64,000 nucleotides of DNA from an uncultured Clostridia bacterium (GCA_944336475.1 CALVLD010000007.1:1-64000); one strand, 5' to 3'. Counted from the first letter of the stretch, positions 25,948 to 35,031 are shown. A program made the numbers and translations. Notes: generated by a model not told the origin, from the letters alone.

Positions 25948-26205
25948 TCAGTACAGCTCCACCTCAAACCTGTCGAAGCTGACGGGCTCTAAAAAGTCCG
26001 CCGGGCGGAATACCGCAAGGGAAAATTCTTCAAACTCCCGTATGTGTTTTTTGAGTATAACGGGACGGGACAGATTGAGCAAGCGGCACAGCTCCGCCAT
26101 CGGCTCGCCCCAGTCCTTGACATTGTGCGCCGTCTTTTCCGATATGGTTATCACAGCATCGTCAACGGTGCTGTTGTTTTGTTTTACCCTGCCCCAAATG
26201 TTCAT
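25948..26205 (-). CDS. Small hypothetical protein
   Basis: An 85-residue soluble protein beginning MNIWGRVKQNN, with a helical centre (MAELCRLLNLSRPVILKKH) and an acidic end. I do not know its function; proteins of this look occur as short conserved hypotheticals in Clostridia. It follows the glycerophosphodiesterase gene by 1 bp, so the two are probably one operon. Confidence 0.6.
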   Translation of the reverse strand: MNIWGRVKQNNSTVDDAVITISEKTAHNVKDWGEPMAELCRLLNLSRPVILKKHIREFEEFSLAVFRPADFLEPVSFDRFEVELY

Positions 26206-26206
26206 A

Positions 26207-26935
26207 TCAGCCCATTACGGATGTCCGAGCAAGGTCAGGCTTGTTTGTTATGAGCGATGTCACACCCATATCGGACAGGCGGCGCATCCATTCGGGGTCG
26301 TCCACCGTCCATACGTTGAGCTCAATACCCCGACGTATGCAGTTAGCCACCATGTCGGGGGTTCTGCTCAGCGTTATAAAGTGGGGATGCAGCGCCGTTG
26401 CACCCTGCTTTTGAGCGTAGTTCCACGGGTTGGTAATTATGCTCAGATAGAGCAGGCCCGTCTTTGCGCCGGAGCGCAGCGAGAGCATCTCCATCATGGT
26501 ATAGTGGTTGAACGATGAGTAGATGACCCTGCCTTTCATGCCGAATCTATCCTCAAGTTCGAGGAGTTTTTGACAGATGCCCGGGTAAACCATTATGTCG
26601 CTCTTTATCTCGACATCTATGGTGTGTTTGGTTCCTGCAAACAGCCCATAGACCTCCCCAAGTGTGGGTATGCGTGTGTTTGCAAAGCCGCTCATGTGGT
26701 TGTCTGCATTGAGCTGCTTGAGCTCCTGCATGGTGAAATCCTTGACAAATCCCTTGCCGTCCGTAGTACGGTCGACCCGTTCGTCATGTATGACGGCAAT
26801 CTCGCCATCCTTCGTCATGTGGACGTCAAGCTCTATGCCATCCGCATCCTGCTCTATGGCAAGCTCGAATGCCGGCATGGTATTCTCCGGAGCGTATGCC
26901 GACGCGCCCCTGTGCGCCAATATTCTTGAGGCCAT
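26207..26935 (-). CDS. Glycerophosphodiester phosphodiesterase
   Basis: A 242-residue GDPD-family TIM barrel without a signal peptide, hydrolysing glycerophosphodiesters to glycerol-3-phosphate and an alcohol. Motifs: LAHRGASAYAPENTMPAFELA (catalytic HRG and EN), DGIELDVHMTKDGEIAVIHDE, and NVWTVDDPEWMRRLSDMGV near the end. The ATG at 26935 follows AAAGGAGAG; the longer frame lacks a site. It is divergent from the permease-like gene. Confidence 0.95.
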   Translation of the reverse strand: MASRILAHRGASAYAPENTMPAFELAIEQDADGIELDVHMTKDGEIAVIHDERVDRTTDGKGFVKDFTMQELKQLNADNHMSGFANTRIPTLGEVYGLFAGTKHTIDVEIKSDIMVYPGICQKLLELEDRFGMKGRVIYSSFNHYTMMEMLSLRSGAKTGLLYLSIITNPWNYAQKQGATALHPHFITLSRTPDMVANCIRRGIELNVWTVDDPEWMRRLSDMGVTSLITNKPDLARTSVMG

Positions 26936-26960
26936 AATTACTCTCCTTTCGGGCAATACT

Positions 26961-27371
26961 ATGCCCATGCGTATTATCGAAGCGCCGATAGCCTTTATAC
27001 TCGGCGGAACACTCTATGTGCTGTTGGAGCTCCTCTGGCGAGGACGCTCGGACATATCGATGGCGATAGCCGGCGGCATATGCTTCCTGCTGATGCATAT
27101 GCTGTTTGTCCGCCACTCTCCCCCGCTGTGGCTCAAATGCCTCACGGGGATGCTTGTGATTACGGCGGTCGAGTTCATCACGGGCTACATAGTCAACATC
27201 AAGCTGGGCAGAAACGTCTGGGATTATTCATGCGAAAAATACAATCTTTACGGGCAGATATGTCTGCGGTTCTCGCTCATATGGGCGGCGATAACCATAC
27301 CCGCATCGTGGCTTTCCACCCTGCTGCACAACATAACCATAAGGTTAACTCAGACTACGCCCCTTTCCTGA
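26961..27371 (+). CDS. ABC-transporter type IV-like membrane protein (CmpB family)
   Basis: A 136-residue protein with four predicted helices. The FITGYIVNIKLGRNVWDY and YNLYGQICLRFSLIW motifs are typical of the putative ABC-transporter type IV (PF06541-like) family. Function is unknown. The start is ATG 26961 or 26967. The 3' end overlaps the convergent kinase gene by 22 bp. Confidence 0.75.
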   Translation: MPMRIIEAPIAFILGGTLYVLLELLWRGRSDISMAIAGGICFLLMHMLFVRHSPPLWLKCLTGMLVITAVEFITGYIVNIKLGRNVWDYSCEKYNLYGQICLRFSLIWAAITIPASWLSTLLHNITIRLTQTTPLS

Positions 27372-28021
27372 AGGCGGCGAAATACCTCGTCGGCTATCGA
27401 GTCGGGGGTGCGCATGACCTCGCCGTCCATGCAGGGTATCACCACGACATCGCCGTAACGCTGCGCCGCAGCGAGGTACATATCCCTTGCACGGGTCTGT
27501 ATGCCGTTATCGCGCTCGTATACATCACGCTCGGAGCCGACATACTCACGATACCCCTTGCGATCGACATTCTGTCCTGCCCTTCGACACTCCACATCGA
27601 AGAACAGGTTGACATCGGGTCTCGGGAGCTTGAAGTGCCCATACTCCAGCTCAAACACCCAGTCCATTATGTCGGGCTTGCCGAGATCGCCATCCCTTAT
27701 GCTCTGGTACACGGCATTGGAGAGCACATAGCGGTTTATCACAAGGTAGTCATACTCTCCGTCCTGCCAGCCTTGAAATGCCTCCCACCTGTCCAGTGCA
27801 AACCAGAGCGCCATGCTCCTTTGATCGACATCGGTCGCAGCTACCCCCTCGCTTTTGGAGAGAAATCTGCCCACCTGCCTGCCGAAGAACGCATCATAAT
27901 CGGGGAAGAATCGCAGATCGACACTAAAGCCCATGCCCCTCAGTCTGCCGACAAGCCGGTCAAACTGAACGGTCTTGCCGCTCCCGTCAATGCCCTCTAT
28001 CGCAATTATCCGTGTCTTCAT
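27350..28021 (-). CDS. Thymidylate kinase-like protein
   Basis: A 223-residue P-loop nucleoside monophosphate kinase with IAIEGIDGSGKTVQFDRL (Walker A) and YLVINRYVLSNAVYQSI at the DRY-type substrate loop, where INRY replaces the usual DRY. FFDVECRRAGQN follows where the LID begins. It probably phosphorylates dTMP to dTDP, but divergence in the DRY loop leaves another (deoxy)nucleotide possible. The ribosome binding site is weak: a G-rich run sits about 13 nt from the ATG. Confidence 0.8.
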   Translation of the reverse strand: MKTRIIAIEGIDGSGKTVQFDRLVGRLRGMGFSVDLRFFPDYDAFFGRQVGRFLSKSEGVAATDVDQRSMALWFALDRWEAFQGWQDGEYDYLVINRYVLSNAVYQSIRDGDLGKPDIMDWVFELEYGHFKLPRPDVNLFFDVECRRAGQNVDRKGYREYVGSERDVYERDNGIQTRARDMYLAAAQRYGDVVVIPCMDGEVMRTPDSIADEVFRRLQERGVV

Positions 28022-28059
28022 GGCGATATTATACTCCCCCTCCGGACGATTGTAAACAG

Positions 28060-29841
28060 TTACAGCAGTTTGCCGAGCTGCCCCATATCCGCCTCGCTCA
28101 GATATGCACGCACCCGTGTGCCGTCCTCGCAATGTTCCTCGCTGATTATAGTACCGACACGGTAGATGAAGTTCATAGCCTCATACCTGCTGTACGGTAT
28201 GAGTACCTCCACCTCGCGGCGCAAGGAGTTGAGCCTCTCCTCCGTCATGGCGAGCAGCTCTTCCACGCCCTCGCCATGCTTTGCGCTTATGAACACACGC
28301 ATGCGCTCGTCTGCAGCTTTGCTCCGAGCGGGGCTCTCCGCAAGCAGATCGCATTTGTTGAACACCTCTATCACCGGTGTCTGCCCTGCGCCCAAGCTTG
28401 ATAGCACCTGCTCAACCACCTGCATCTGTTTTTCATGGTAGCTGCTCGATGCGTCTATGACATGGAGTATGAGCTCTGCACGGTTGACCTCCTCCAGAGT
28501 GGCACGGAAGGCATTCACCAGGTCGTGAGGCAGCTTGTTTATGAACCCGACGGTATCGCTGAGTATTGCATTCGTTCCCCCCGGCAGCGTTATCTGCCGC
28601 ACGACGGGATCGAGCGTTGCAAAGAGCTTATCCTCCGCAAGCACTCCTGCGTTGGTAAGCGTGTTGAGCAGCGTGGACTTGCCTGCATTGGTGTATCCCA
28701 CGAGCGCAACGAGCGGCATTCGGCTGTCCCGTCTGCCGTCGCTCCTGAGACCCCTCTGTCTTTCGACATCCTGCAGCTCCCTTTCAAGCTCGAATATGCG
28801 CCGTCTTATACGACGGCGGTTAACCTCCAGCTTTTTTTCGCCGGGGCCACGTGTGCCTATACCGCCGCCGAGCCGTGAGAGTGCCTGACCCTGCCCCAGC
28901 AGACGAGGCAGTCGGTATTTGAGCTGCGCAAGCTCGACCTGCAGCTTGCCCTCCCTGCTCTGCGCACGAGAGGCGAATATGTCTAGTATGAGGGTCGTTC
29001 TGTCGATCACCCTAGCGCCGAGAATATCCTCAAGATTGCGCTGCTGTATTGCGGAGAGCTCATCATCAAATACGAACAGATCTGCCTCGAGCTCGCTGCA
29101 CTTGAGGCTAAGCTCCTCCGCCTTGCCGCTGCCTATGTATGTGGCGTTATCTATGGGACGGCGTTTTGATCGTGACCTGAACACCACCTCCGCACCTGCG
29201 GTGCGTGCAAGCTCCTCCAGCTCATCAAGCGTATCATACCCCTCGCCTCCGTCTATGCCGACGAGTATCGCCCTCTCCGGCTCGGCAAGGATGTTTTCCT
29301 TTGCGATGCTCCTGAACCTGTCGTCGGATATGAATATCTCAGCCATGAGCTGAGACTGCGGCAGCCTGTGCGGACGAAGCGGCCCGTAAACAAGCGCCTC
29401 TCTGCCGCCGTCCTCCGTCTTATCCCCTATGAACGAGGCGTAGAGCTGCGTCGGTTTGCCCTCACTCACGCCCATGCTCGCCATGCTGTCGAGCAGAAGC
29501 GAGCGCATAGTGCCCAGATCGACTGCGGACGGTCTGCCATCACCGTTTGGGTGCGTATGCAAACAGCGTACGCCGCAGAGCCTGTCCTCGTTGCGGACGG
29601 TACGCATCGCGGGAACATTTGACTTTTTGTTATCGCCCACGGAGACATCCAGAACGGAACCGTCACGGTCGATGCAGACCGATATCTCTCGGTTTATCTC
29701 GCCTGTCAGCTCCGCCATAACGATTATAAGCTCCTCTGAGGCAAACTCCCTTTGCCCCATTTTAATGTCATAGATGGAGCGAAGCCTTTCTATCGCAGTG
29801 TTCCTTATCCCGTTCAGGTTTCCGTTTACGTTTTGCGGCAT
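28060..29841 (-). CDS. hflX: GTPase HflX with JAMM-like N-terminal domain
   Basis: A 593-residue protein. Residues 1-190 form an extension with a JAB/JAMM-like pattern: E52 in INREISV, then LHTHPNGDGRPSAVD (H95, H97, S105, D108), as in RadC/JAMM metalloproteins. Residues ~200-370 are the HflX N-domain with the glycine-rich GGIGTRGPGEKKLE loop. The G domain has GYTNAGKSTLLN (G1), DTVGFI (G3) and FNKCDL (G4). HflX binds the 50S subunit and splits or rescues stalled ribosomes. The start at 29841 lies inside the end of the symporter gene (74-bp overlap). A similar extension occurs, to my knowledge, in other clostridial HflX proteins. Confidence 0.93.
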   Translation of the reverse strand: MPQNVNGNLNGIRNTAIERLRSIYDIKMGQREFASEELIIVMAELTGEINREISVCIDRDGSVLDVSVGDNKKSNVPAMRTVRNEDRLCGVRCLHTHPNGDGRPSAVDLGTMRSLLLDSMASMGVSEGKPTQLYASFIGDKTEDGGREALVYGPLRPHRLPQSQLMAEIFISDDRFRSIAKENILAEPERAILVGIDGGEGYDTLDELEELARTAGAEVVFRSRSKRRPIDNATYIGSGKAEELSLKCSELEADLFVFDDELSAIQQRNLEDILGARVIDRTTLILDIFASRAQSREGKLQVELAQLKYRLPRLLGQGQALSRLGGGIGTRGPGEKKLEVNRRRIRRRIFELERELQDVERQRGLRSDGRRDSRMPLVALVGYTNAGKSTLLNTLTNAGVLAEDKLFATLDPVVRQITLPGGTNAILSDTVGFINKLPHDLVNAFRATLEEVNRAELILHVIDASSSYHEKQMQVVEQVLSSLGAGQTPVIEVFNKCDLLAESPARSKAADERMRVFISAKHGEGVEELLAMTEERLNSLRREVEVLIPYSRYEAMNFIYRVGTIISEEHCEDGTRVRAYLSEADMGQLGKLL

Positions 29842-31201
29842 GGTGTGATTTTGATTCCTTTCCTGCGGTATTATACAACACTCTGCGCCTGTTTTCAAAC
29901 ATTTTATACTCATCCGTCTGCGCCTTAACCTCCTTAGAGAGTGCGGCTACGGCTATCACATTGGGTATTGCCATGAGATAGTTGAGAGTCTCCGCTACCT
30001 TCCAGGCAAAGTCCACACCGGTGACGGCACCGATTGGGATGGCTATCAGGTACGCTATACGGAAAGGGGTTCTGATCCCTTTGCCAAACAGGTACTCGGC
30101 ACAGCGTATGCCGTACAACGACCACCCCACTATGGATGTGAATGCAAACAGGAAAACTGCAGCCGCAAGGAACGCCGATGCCGCCTTGCGTGGAAGCACG
30201 CCGGAAAAGGCGTTCAGTGCGATGGCCGTCCCCGATGTATCCGCATCGCCCCACGGTATTGCGGCGTCGCTCGTAAGTATTACAAGCGCCGTAAGCGTAC
30301 ACATTACTATTGTGTCAATAAACACCTCGAATATTCCGAGCATGCCCTGTCTCACGGGGTCGCTGCCGTCCGCCTCGGCATACACCATTGGCGCCGAGCC
30401 TATGCCTGCCTCGTTGGAGTAAATACCCTTCGAAACTCCGCAGGATATGGCTGCCCACACCGCACCGCCCGCAGCAGGTCGGATTTGGAACGCCGAGGAA
30501 AATATACGACCAAAGGCCGTAGCTATTCTGTCTGAGTTTGCGGATATGACCATGATGGAGGCAATGATGTACGCCGCCGCCATAAACGGTACTATCCTCT
30601 CCGAGAAGCGGCCGATGCGCTTTGACCCCCCGAGTATCACGATTCCGGTGAGCACGGATATTGCGATGCCTGTGACAATACGCACAAGCATCGACGTATC
30701 CCCAAGTCCCGAAGCTGCAAGCATATCGCTCACCGCAAACGCTGCGGTGTTGGCCTGCACAAGCGCAGTACCGACAAGTGCGGACAGCATTCCAAACACC
30801 GAAAAGCATATTGCAAGCGGCCGGGCACGTCTGCCGAGGCCGCGCTCGATGTAGTACATTGCTCCGCCGTGACCGTTGTGCCGGTACTGCACGGCAAGGA
30901 CTATCTCCGCAAACTTGGTCGCCATGCCCAGAAGTGCCGCAATCCACATCCAAAACACCGCGCCGGGACCGCCTATGGCAATGGCTAAGGCAACGCCCGC
31001 TATGTTTGCCGTGCCTATGGAGCCTCCCAGTGCGGTTGTCATGGCCTGAAATGCCGTTATGCCGCCCGATCTCCCTCCAGCGGAGGAAAAAGCCTGTTTT
31101 ATTGACCTTCCGATATGTGTAAATGTAAAAAACCTTAGCTTCAGCGTTAGATAGAGTCCCACGCCAAGCATAATAAATGCGAGCACAATACCAGTCTTCA
31201 T
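29768..31201 (-). CDS. Alanine/sodium symporter (AGCS family)
   Basis: A 477-residue transporter with about ten membrane helices, importing alanine or glycine with Na+. Family signatures: FQAMTTALGGSIGTANIAGVALAIAIGGPGAVFWMW and GVSKGIYSNEAGIGSAPM. The N-terminus is about 20 residues shorter than usual, with a stop codon just upstream in frame and no clear ribosome binding site. The last 30 residues are a basic tail read from the same bases as the hflX start, in another frame. Confidence 0.92.
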   Translation of the reverse strand: MKTGIVLAFIMLGVGLYLTLKLRFFTFTHIGRSIKQAFSSAGGRSGGITAFQAMTTALGGSIGTANIAGVALAIAIGGPGAVFWMWIAALLGMATKFAEIVLAVQYRHNGHGGAMYYIERGLGRRARPLAICFSVFGMLSALVGTALVQANTAAFAVSDMLAASGLGDTSMLVRIVTGIAISVLTGIVILGGSKRIGRFSERIVPFMAAAYIIASIMVISANSDRIATAFGRIFSSAFQIRPAAGGAVWAAISCGVSKGIYSNEAGIGSAPMVYAEADGSDPVRQGMLGIFEVFIDTIVMCTLTALVILTSDAAIPWGDADTSGTAIALNAFSGVLPRKAASAFLAAAVFLFAFTSIVGWSLYGIRCAEYLFGKGIRTPFRIAYLIAIPIGAVTGVDFAWKVAETLNYLMAIPNVIAVAALSKEVKAQTDEYKMFENRRRVLYNTAGKESKSHHAAKRKRKPERDKEHCDRKASLHL

Positions 31202-31236
31202 GTTGGATTCTATGGCGCATGGCGGTTTTGTAGGAC

Positions 31237-31265
31237 TTGTGTGCAGACGATTTATCTGCTATAAT
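31237..31265 (+). promoter_or_regulatory. Promoter of the lipoprotein gene
   Basis: TTGTGT, a 17-bp spacer and TATAAT, 31 bp before the lipoprotein start. Confidence 0.65.
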
Positions 31266-31296
31266 ACGCAGGATAATCTGAAACCAAGAGGTGTCC

Positions 31297-32328
31297 ATGA
31301 AACGATACTTTGCTTTTATTCTTGCTCTGCTCGTGCTTGCGCTTTCCGCAGGATGTACTTCAGGCGGCGATGCGGGTGCGGATTTGTTTGTTGCTGATGC
31401 AGAGCTTCAATCTCAGGCGGATGCCATACTGGAGTCCGTGGCGGCCTCGGACAGCCGTATAGGGAACTATCTGGATATGCACAACAGGCTCCTTGAGTAT
31501 AACGACGCAAGCGCAAGTACGAGGAACAGCATCCAGCGGCATCTGGATGATATGCTCGAAAAGTACGCAAACCTTGATCAGGATATGAGCATTGCCGATA
31601 TGGGCGTCGTTGCGGTGAACAGAACGCTGTTTGACTATCTTGTAGTACGTGCGTACTATGCCCAGAACGAATTGGAGGAAACCCTTCTGGACGAGAGTGC
31701 CTCCCTGCACGGCCACATACTTAGCATGGGCTTCAAAAACGTCTATCAGCTTGCCAACACCAACACGCATGAGCATGTCACCACGAGGTACTATTATTCC
31801 ACCGAAAACGGCTATGTTCAGGACTTCTATTACAGCATCACCACTCTTGAGAACGGTGAGGTCGAGTACATGAGCGTGCCGCTTGCGTTCCGCTATCCCG
31901 GTGAGGATGAGCTGGAAAGCTATGCTTCCATGGGTGAGGAGGAGCGTGCCAAGGCATTCATGGGCTATGTCAAGCTCTTTGTCGAGCGCACGAACCTCTT
32001 TGAAAATCCCGTGCTGAACTCCGTCTATACTGAGGAGGAGCTTGCGGCGTTTCACAGCTTCCTCGATGGGCTAACTGTCGAGTACATAAATGAGTGTAAC
32101 ATAACTGTTGAGGAGGAACCCTATTCCAATAAGCAGCTGCTTGTTGAGCTGGGCGACACACGCTTTGTCCTCCGCATCACGGTGTACGGTCTATTTATGG
32201 ACGTCATACAGCACAAGGACTATTACGACGGCAGATTCATGCGTGACCTTGCAGTACTGCGTCAGGCGTATCTGGGCGAAGCTCCCGTGCTCGCTGATGA
32301 CTCTGCATATATCGTGATCGAGCCATGA
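31297..32328 (+). CDS. Predicted lipoprotein of unknown function
   Basis: A 343-residue exported protein with signal peptide and lipobox (ALSAGC, Cys about residue 20). The mature part is acidic and alpha/beta, with no recognised domain. An N-terminal helical stretch (EYNDASASTRNSIQRHLDDML) could be coiled-coil. AGAGGTG precedes the ATG at 31297; a GTG 6 bp upstream is unlikely. It overlaps the next gene by 4 bp (ATGA). Confidence 0.75.
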   Translation: MKRYFAFILALLVLALSAGCTSGGDAGADLFVADAELQSQADAILESVAASDSRIGNYLDMHNRLLEYNDASASTRNSIQRHLDDMLEKYANLDQDMSIADMGVVAVNRTLFDYLVVRAYYAQNELEETLLDESASLHGHILSMGFKNVYQLANTNTHEHVTTRYYYSTENGYVQDFYYSITTLENGEVEYMSVPLAFRYPGEDELESYASMGEEERAKAFMGYVKLFVERTNLFENPVLNSVYTEEELAAFHSFLDGLTVEYINECNITVEEEPYSNKQLLVELGDTRFVLRITVYGLFMDVIQHKDYYDGRFMRDLAVLRQAYLGEAPVLADDSAYIVIEP

Positions 32329-33077
32329 GCGGCATGCGAACGGACAGGGAGTCGTTTGAAAAAGCGGCCGCTATATTGAGCGCAGACCCTGTGCTCAATA
32401 CCGATATGCTCCAGGCGATTGTCAGGAACAATGCCGAGATCTCCTATGCCGAGGGTGGCACAGTGCTGCTCTACAACATCAGCTGCGGAGCGTTCATGTT
32501 CAACGCCGCCTCGGCTGAGGAGGCGGAAGCGGCGCTCTCCGACCACGAGACCATGTCGGTCTGTGTCGCCCACGGTGATGTTGCTCGTGATGCACTGTCT
32601 GCTCGCTACGGCTTTGAGTGCGATGACCCGTGCAGGATTTGCATCTACACCGGTGCCGGGCCGCTGACGGTCGATCCCCGTTTCCGCGTACGCAGACTGA
32701 CCTCAGACGATGCCCCGTTTGTGAAGGAACACTATCCGCACGGCGAGCGCTACATTGACGAGCGCATTGCCGCCGGGGTCATGTTTGGGGCAGAGTTTGC
32801 CTCCGATTCGGAGGGGAAGCTGCTTGGCTTTATCGGCATGCATGACGATGGCAGCACGGGCATGCTGGCAGTCGCTCCGGAATACCGCCGTATGGGGGTT
32901 GCATCCGCATTGCAGTCCTTCATGTTCAATTGGCATAGGGAGCGTGGATGGATACCCTACGGTCAGGTTTATCTGGGCAATGACGCCTCTTTTGCGCTCC
33001 AGCACAGCATGGGGCTTGAGATTTCCAAAGACTGTATCCGTTGGATGTTTTCAAGAAGCAACCGATACGAGGAATGA
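32325..33077 (+). CDS. GNAT-family acetyltransferase
   Basis: A 250-residue protein with a C-terminal GNAT fold: LGFIGMHDDGSTGMLAVAPEYRRMGVASALQSF, where RRMGVA is the acetyl-CoA loop. The first ~120 residues resemble a second, degenerate GNAT-like half. Substrate unknown. The start overlaps the lipoprotein stop, so the two are cotranscribed. Confidence 0.85.
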   Translation: MSGMRTDRESFEKAAAILSADPVLNTDMLQAIVRNNAEISYAEGGTVLLYNISCGAFMFNAASAEEAEAALSDHETMSVCVAHGDVARDALSARYGFECDDPCRICIYTGAGPLTVDPRFRVRRLTSDDAPFVKEHYPHGERYIDERIAAGVMFGAEFASDSEGKLLGFIGMHDDGSTGMLAVAPEYRRMGVASALQSFMFNWHRERGWIPYGQVYLGNDASFALQHSMGLEISKDCIRWMFSRSNRYEE

Positions 33078-33120
33078 ATATCGAACAGCTGCGCCGCAGC
33101 ATATACGGCCTCAGCCCATC

Positions 33121-33152
33121 AATAAACCCCGCAGATGCGAGGTTTATTATTT
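33121..33152. terminator. Bidirectional terminator
   Basis: The stem AATAAACC / GGTTTATT has a 12-nt loop and is followed by ATTTCTC on the plus strand. It lies between two convergent genes. Confidence 0.65.
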
Positions 33153-33155
33153 CTC

Positions 33156-34025
33156 TTACGAGGCGCCCTTTCTCAAATACGGTATCAGCAAGGCGTTCAA
33201 AGCCGTAAGCGCCGCAAACAAGCATACGGCAACCGCAAAAACGTCTGCGAGAGCCGATGCGCTGTAGTCCTTCAGAAAGGCGCTGTCCGCAATGCCGATC
33301 AATACCACCGAGACGGCAGCGGCAGCCGTGAGCAGCGCCGCACAGGATGCAAGCATTATCGATGCGTTTTGCAGGAGTGTTTGCATCGACCTCCGGCTCA
33401 GTGCGACCATGGCGGCAAAGCAGAGCGCAGCAATGGTATAGCATCCAAATTTAAGCCATGCTGAAAGGAGTATTCGCAAAGCAGAGACGTTTACACCCAT
33501 GGCACGCACTAACTCCGAAGCGCTGTCGTAGTTGAAGAGCACGGCATCGTAGAGATTATCTATCAGCTTCATATCGTAGTCCGATACGGTATAGTTCATA
33601 TAGCGGAGCATATCGGCAGAAAGCGCATCTACCGACTCCTTTATTCCCTCACGGGTGAACAGCACCCCGTCCTCCGAACGGCGCACATAGCGTCCTACCG
33701 CACCAACTGCCTTTGCAGCGGCAGGGCCGAGCTCGGACTTTTGCAGCACCCTTTTGATCGCATCTGCCGAAAAATCGAACTCAGGATCACCGAAATGCCC
33801 CCAATCCAGAGGTACTGTCAAGGCAAGATACTCGCACAGGGCCAGCTCCTCACCGTTCCCCATGGGGATGGGTATGCTCTCCACAGGGGAGCTCTCAAGA
33901 AAATCCTCAGCATATCCTTCCGTCAGCATACTGCCGGCACCGGAGACGAGTATGCCCGTGCACAGCGCAGCTGCACTGAGCACGGTAAGCATTACTGATA
34001 TCACCTTCATGCCCCTGTGTTCCAT
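33156..34025 (-). CDS. Predicted membrane protein of unknown function
   Basis: A 289-residue protein with an N-terminal signal-anchor helix (VISVMLTVLSAAALCTGILV), a ~150-residue extracytoplasmic domain and three C-terminal helices. The layout resembles several clostridial hypotheticals; no catalytic motif is seen. The start may be 34025 or the Met at 34010; neither has a well-placed ribosome binding site. Confidence 0.7.
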   Translation of the reverse strand: MEHRGMKVISVMLTVLSAAALCTGILVSGAGSMLTEGYAEDFLESSPVESIPIPMGNGEELALCEYLALTVPLDWGHFGDPEFDFSADAIKRVLQKSELGPAAAKAVGAVGRYVRRSEDGVLFTREGIKESVDALSADMLRYMNYTVSDYDMKLIDNLYDAVLFNYDSASELVRAMGVNVSALRILLSAWLKFGCYTIAALCFAAMVALSRRSMQTLLQNASIMLASCAALLTAAAAVSVVLIGIADSAFLKDYSASALADVFAVAVCLFAALTALNALLIPYLRKGAS

Positions 34026-34090
34026 GGCTTGAGTATAGCGCGTCGGATGCCTTCCGTCAATATTCAGCGACAGCGCACATATACTTTAAT

Positions 34091-34837
34091 ATGAGCATAC
34101 GGCTTTTGTTACAGACAATCCCAAAGCGCAGGCGCATTGCGGCGCTGCTCTCGGCATCCATGATATTTGCGGTGATTACGGTCATAGCGATAGGTGGAAG
34201 CGTGTACGGTCAGCGTGCGTTTGCCGCATACGCATATTTTGATGTCGGCGGCAGGCTCGGAATGTCCATACCGGATATAGAGGAGGATATTGAACGTCTC
34301 ACTGCGGAGGGCTACGCCACCGTGCTGCCAAGCGGAGCTCTCGCATGGGAGCGCGGGGAGGGCGCCCGCAGGGCGGCTCTGCTCGTATTTGAGCCCTCCT
34401 GCCCGGAAGCCTGCGCCGCACTCGTCGGGCTGTTGGATCGGCTGGACGCAACGGCGGTGTTCGTTATCGATTCTCACGCCCCGGTTGATGTGCCGGACAC
34501 GCTCTGCGAAGCAGTCCACAGCAAAAAGGCAGAGATATGTCTGCGTCCAAGCACAGCCTCAAGCTCCGCCGTCATGGCAGCGGCTATGCACGTTGAAGGC
34601 GGAAACGTGTTCCATGCCATCGGTAGCCTTTCATATGCAAACCTGGCGCTCGGGCTTGAGCATGGGATATCGGCATCCTCCTGTATTCTCAGCACCACCG
34701 CAGTGAACGCAGCGTACGTCTCCTCCTGTGGATTCCAGGTGATAATAGAACCTTTGGGAAACGAGAGCCGAATTTGTACAGACAACGGCGTTACGACCAT
34801 CCGATGTGTTTCAAGGTTTGCCTCTGATAGAGGATAA
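34091..34837 (+). CDS. Membrane-anchored protein, possibly a degenerate NodB-like fold
   Basis: A 248-residue protein with one N-terminal helix (ALLSASMIFAVITVIAIGGSVY) and an extracytoplasmic domain. RAALLVFEPSCPEACAALVGLL, DATAVFVIDSHAP and the later PLGNE block follow the spacing of polysaccharide deacetylases (TFDDGP, ATFFVxG). The catalytic Asp-Asp and His-x-x-x-His motifs are missing, so if related it is inactive; the similarity is weak and inferred. No ribosome binding site precedes the ATG. Confidence 0.55.
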   Translation: MSIRLLLQTIPKRRRIAALLSASMIFAVITVIAIGGSVYGQRAFAAYAYFDVGGRLGMSIPDIEEDIERLTAEGYATVLPSGALAWERGEGARRAALLVFEPSCPEACAALVGLLDRLDATAVFVIDSHAPVDVPDTLCEAVHSKKAEICLRPSTASSSAVMAAAMHVEGGNVFHAIGSLSYANLALGLEHGISASSCILSTTAVNAAYVSSCGFQVIIEPLGNESRICTDNGVTTIRCVSRFASDRG

Positions 34838-34872
34838 TGCCGCTGTAATTCAAATATACTTTGAATTATCTC

Positions 34873-34901
34873 TTGACAACAGGGCTTTTCTGCGTTACAA
34901 T
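34873..34901 (+). promoter_or_regulatory. tRNA-Arg promoter
   Basis: TTGACA, a 17-bp spacer and TACAAT, 18 bp before the mature tRNA 5' end. Confidence 0.85.
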
Positions 34902-34919
34902 GCCAAGTGCGTTAAGCAG

Positions 34920-34996
34920 GCGCCCTTGGCTCAGCTGGATAGAGCGTTTGGCTACGGACCAGAAGGTCGGGGGTTCGAATCCCTCAGGGCGCGCCA
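34920..34996 (+). tRNA. tRNA-Arg (anticodon ACG)
   Basis: A 77-nt cloverleaf: acceptor GCGCCCT / AGGGCGC with discriminator G and encoded CCA, D-loop AGCTGGAT, anticodon loop CTACGGA (ACG, decoding CGN after A-to-I editing) and T-loop GGTTCGAATCC. It stands alone with its own promoter and terminator. Confidence 0.97.
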
Positions 34997-34997
34997 C

Positions 34998-35031
34998 ATC
35001 GGCAAAGCGGAAGCTTTGCCGATTTGTTTTT
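34998..35031 (+). terminator. tRNA-Arg terminator
   Basis: The stem ATCGGCAAAGC / GCTTTGCCGAT is followed by TTGTTTTTG. Confidence 0.9.
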
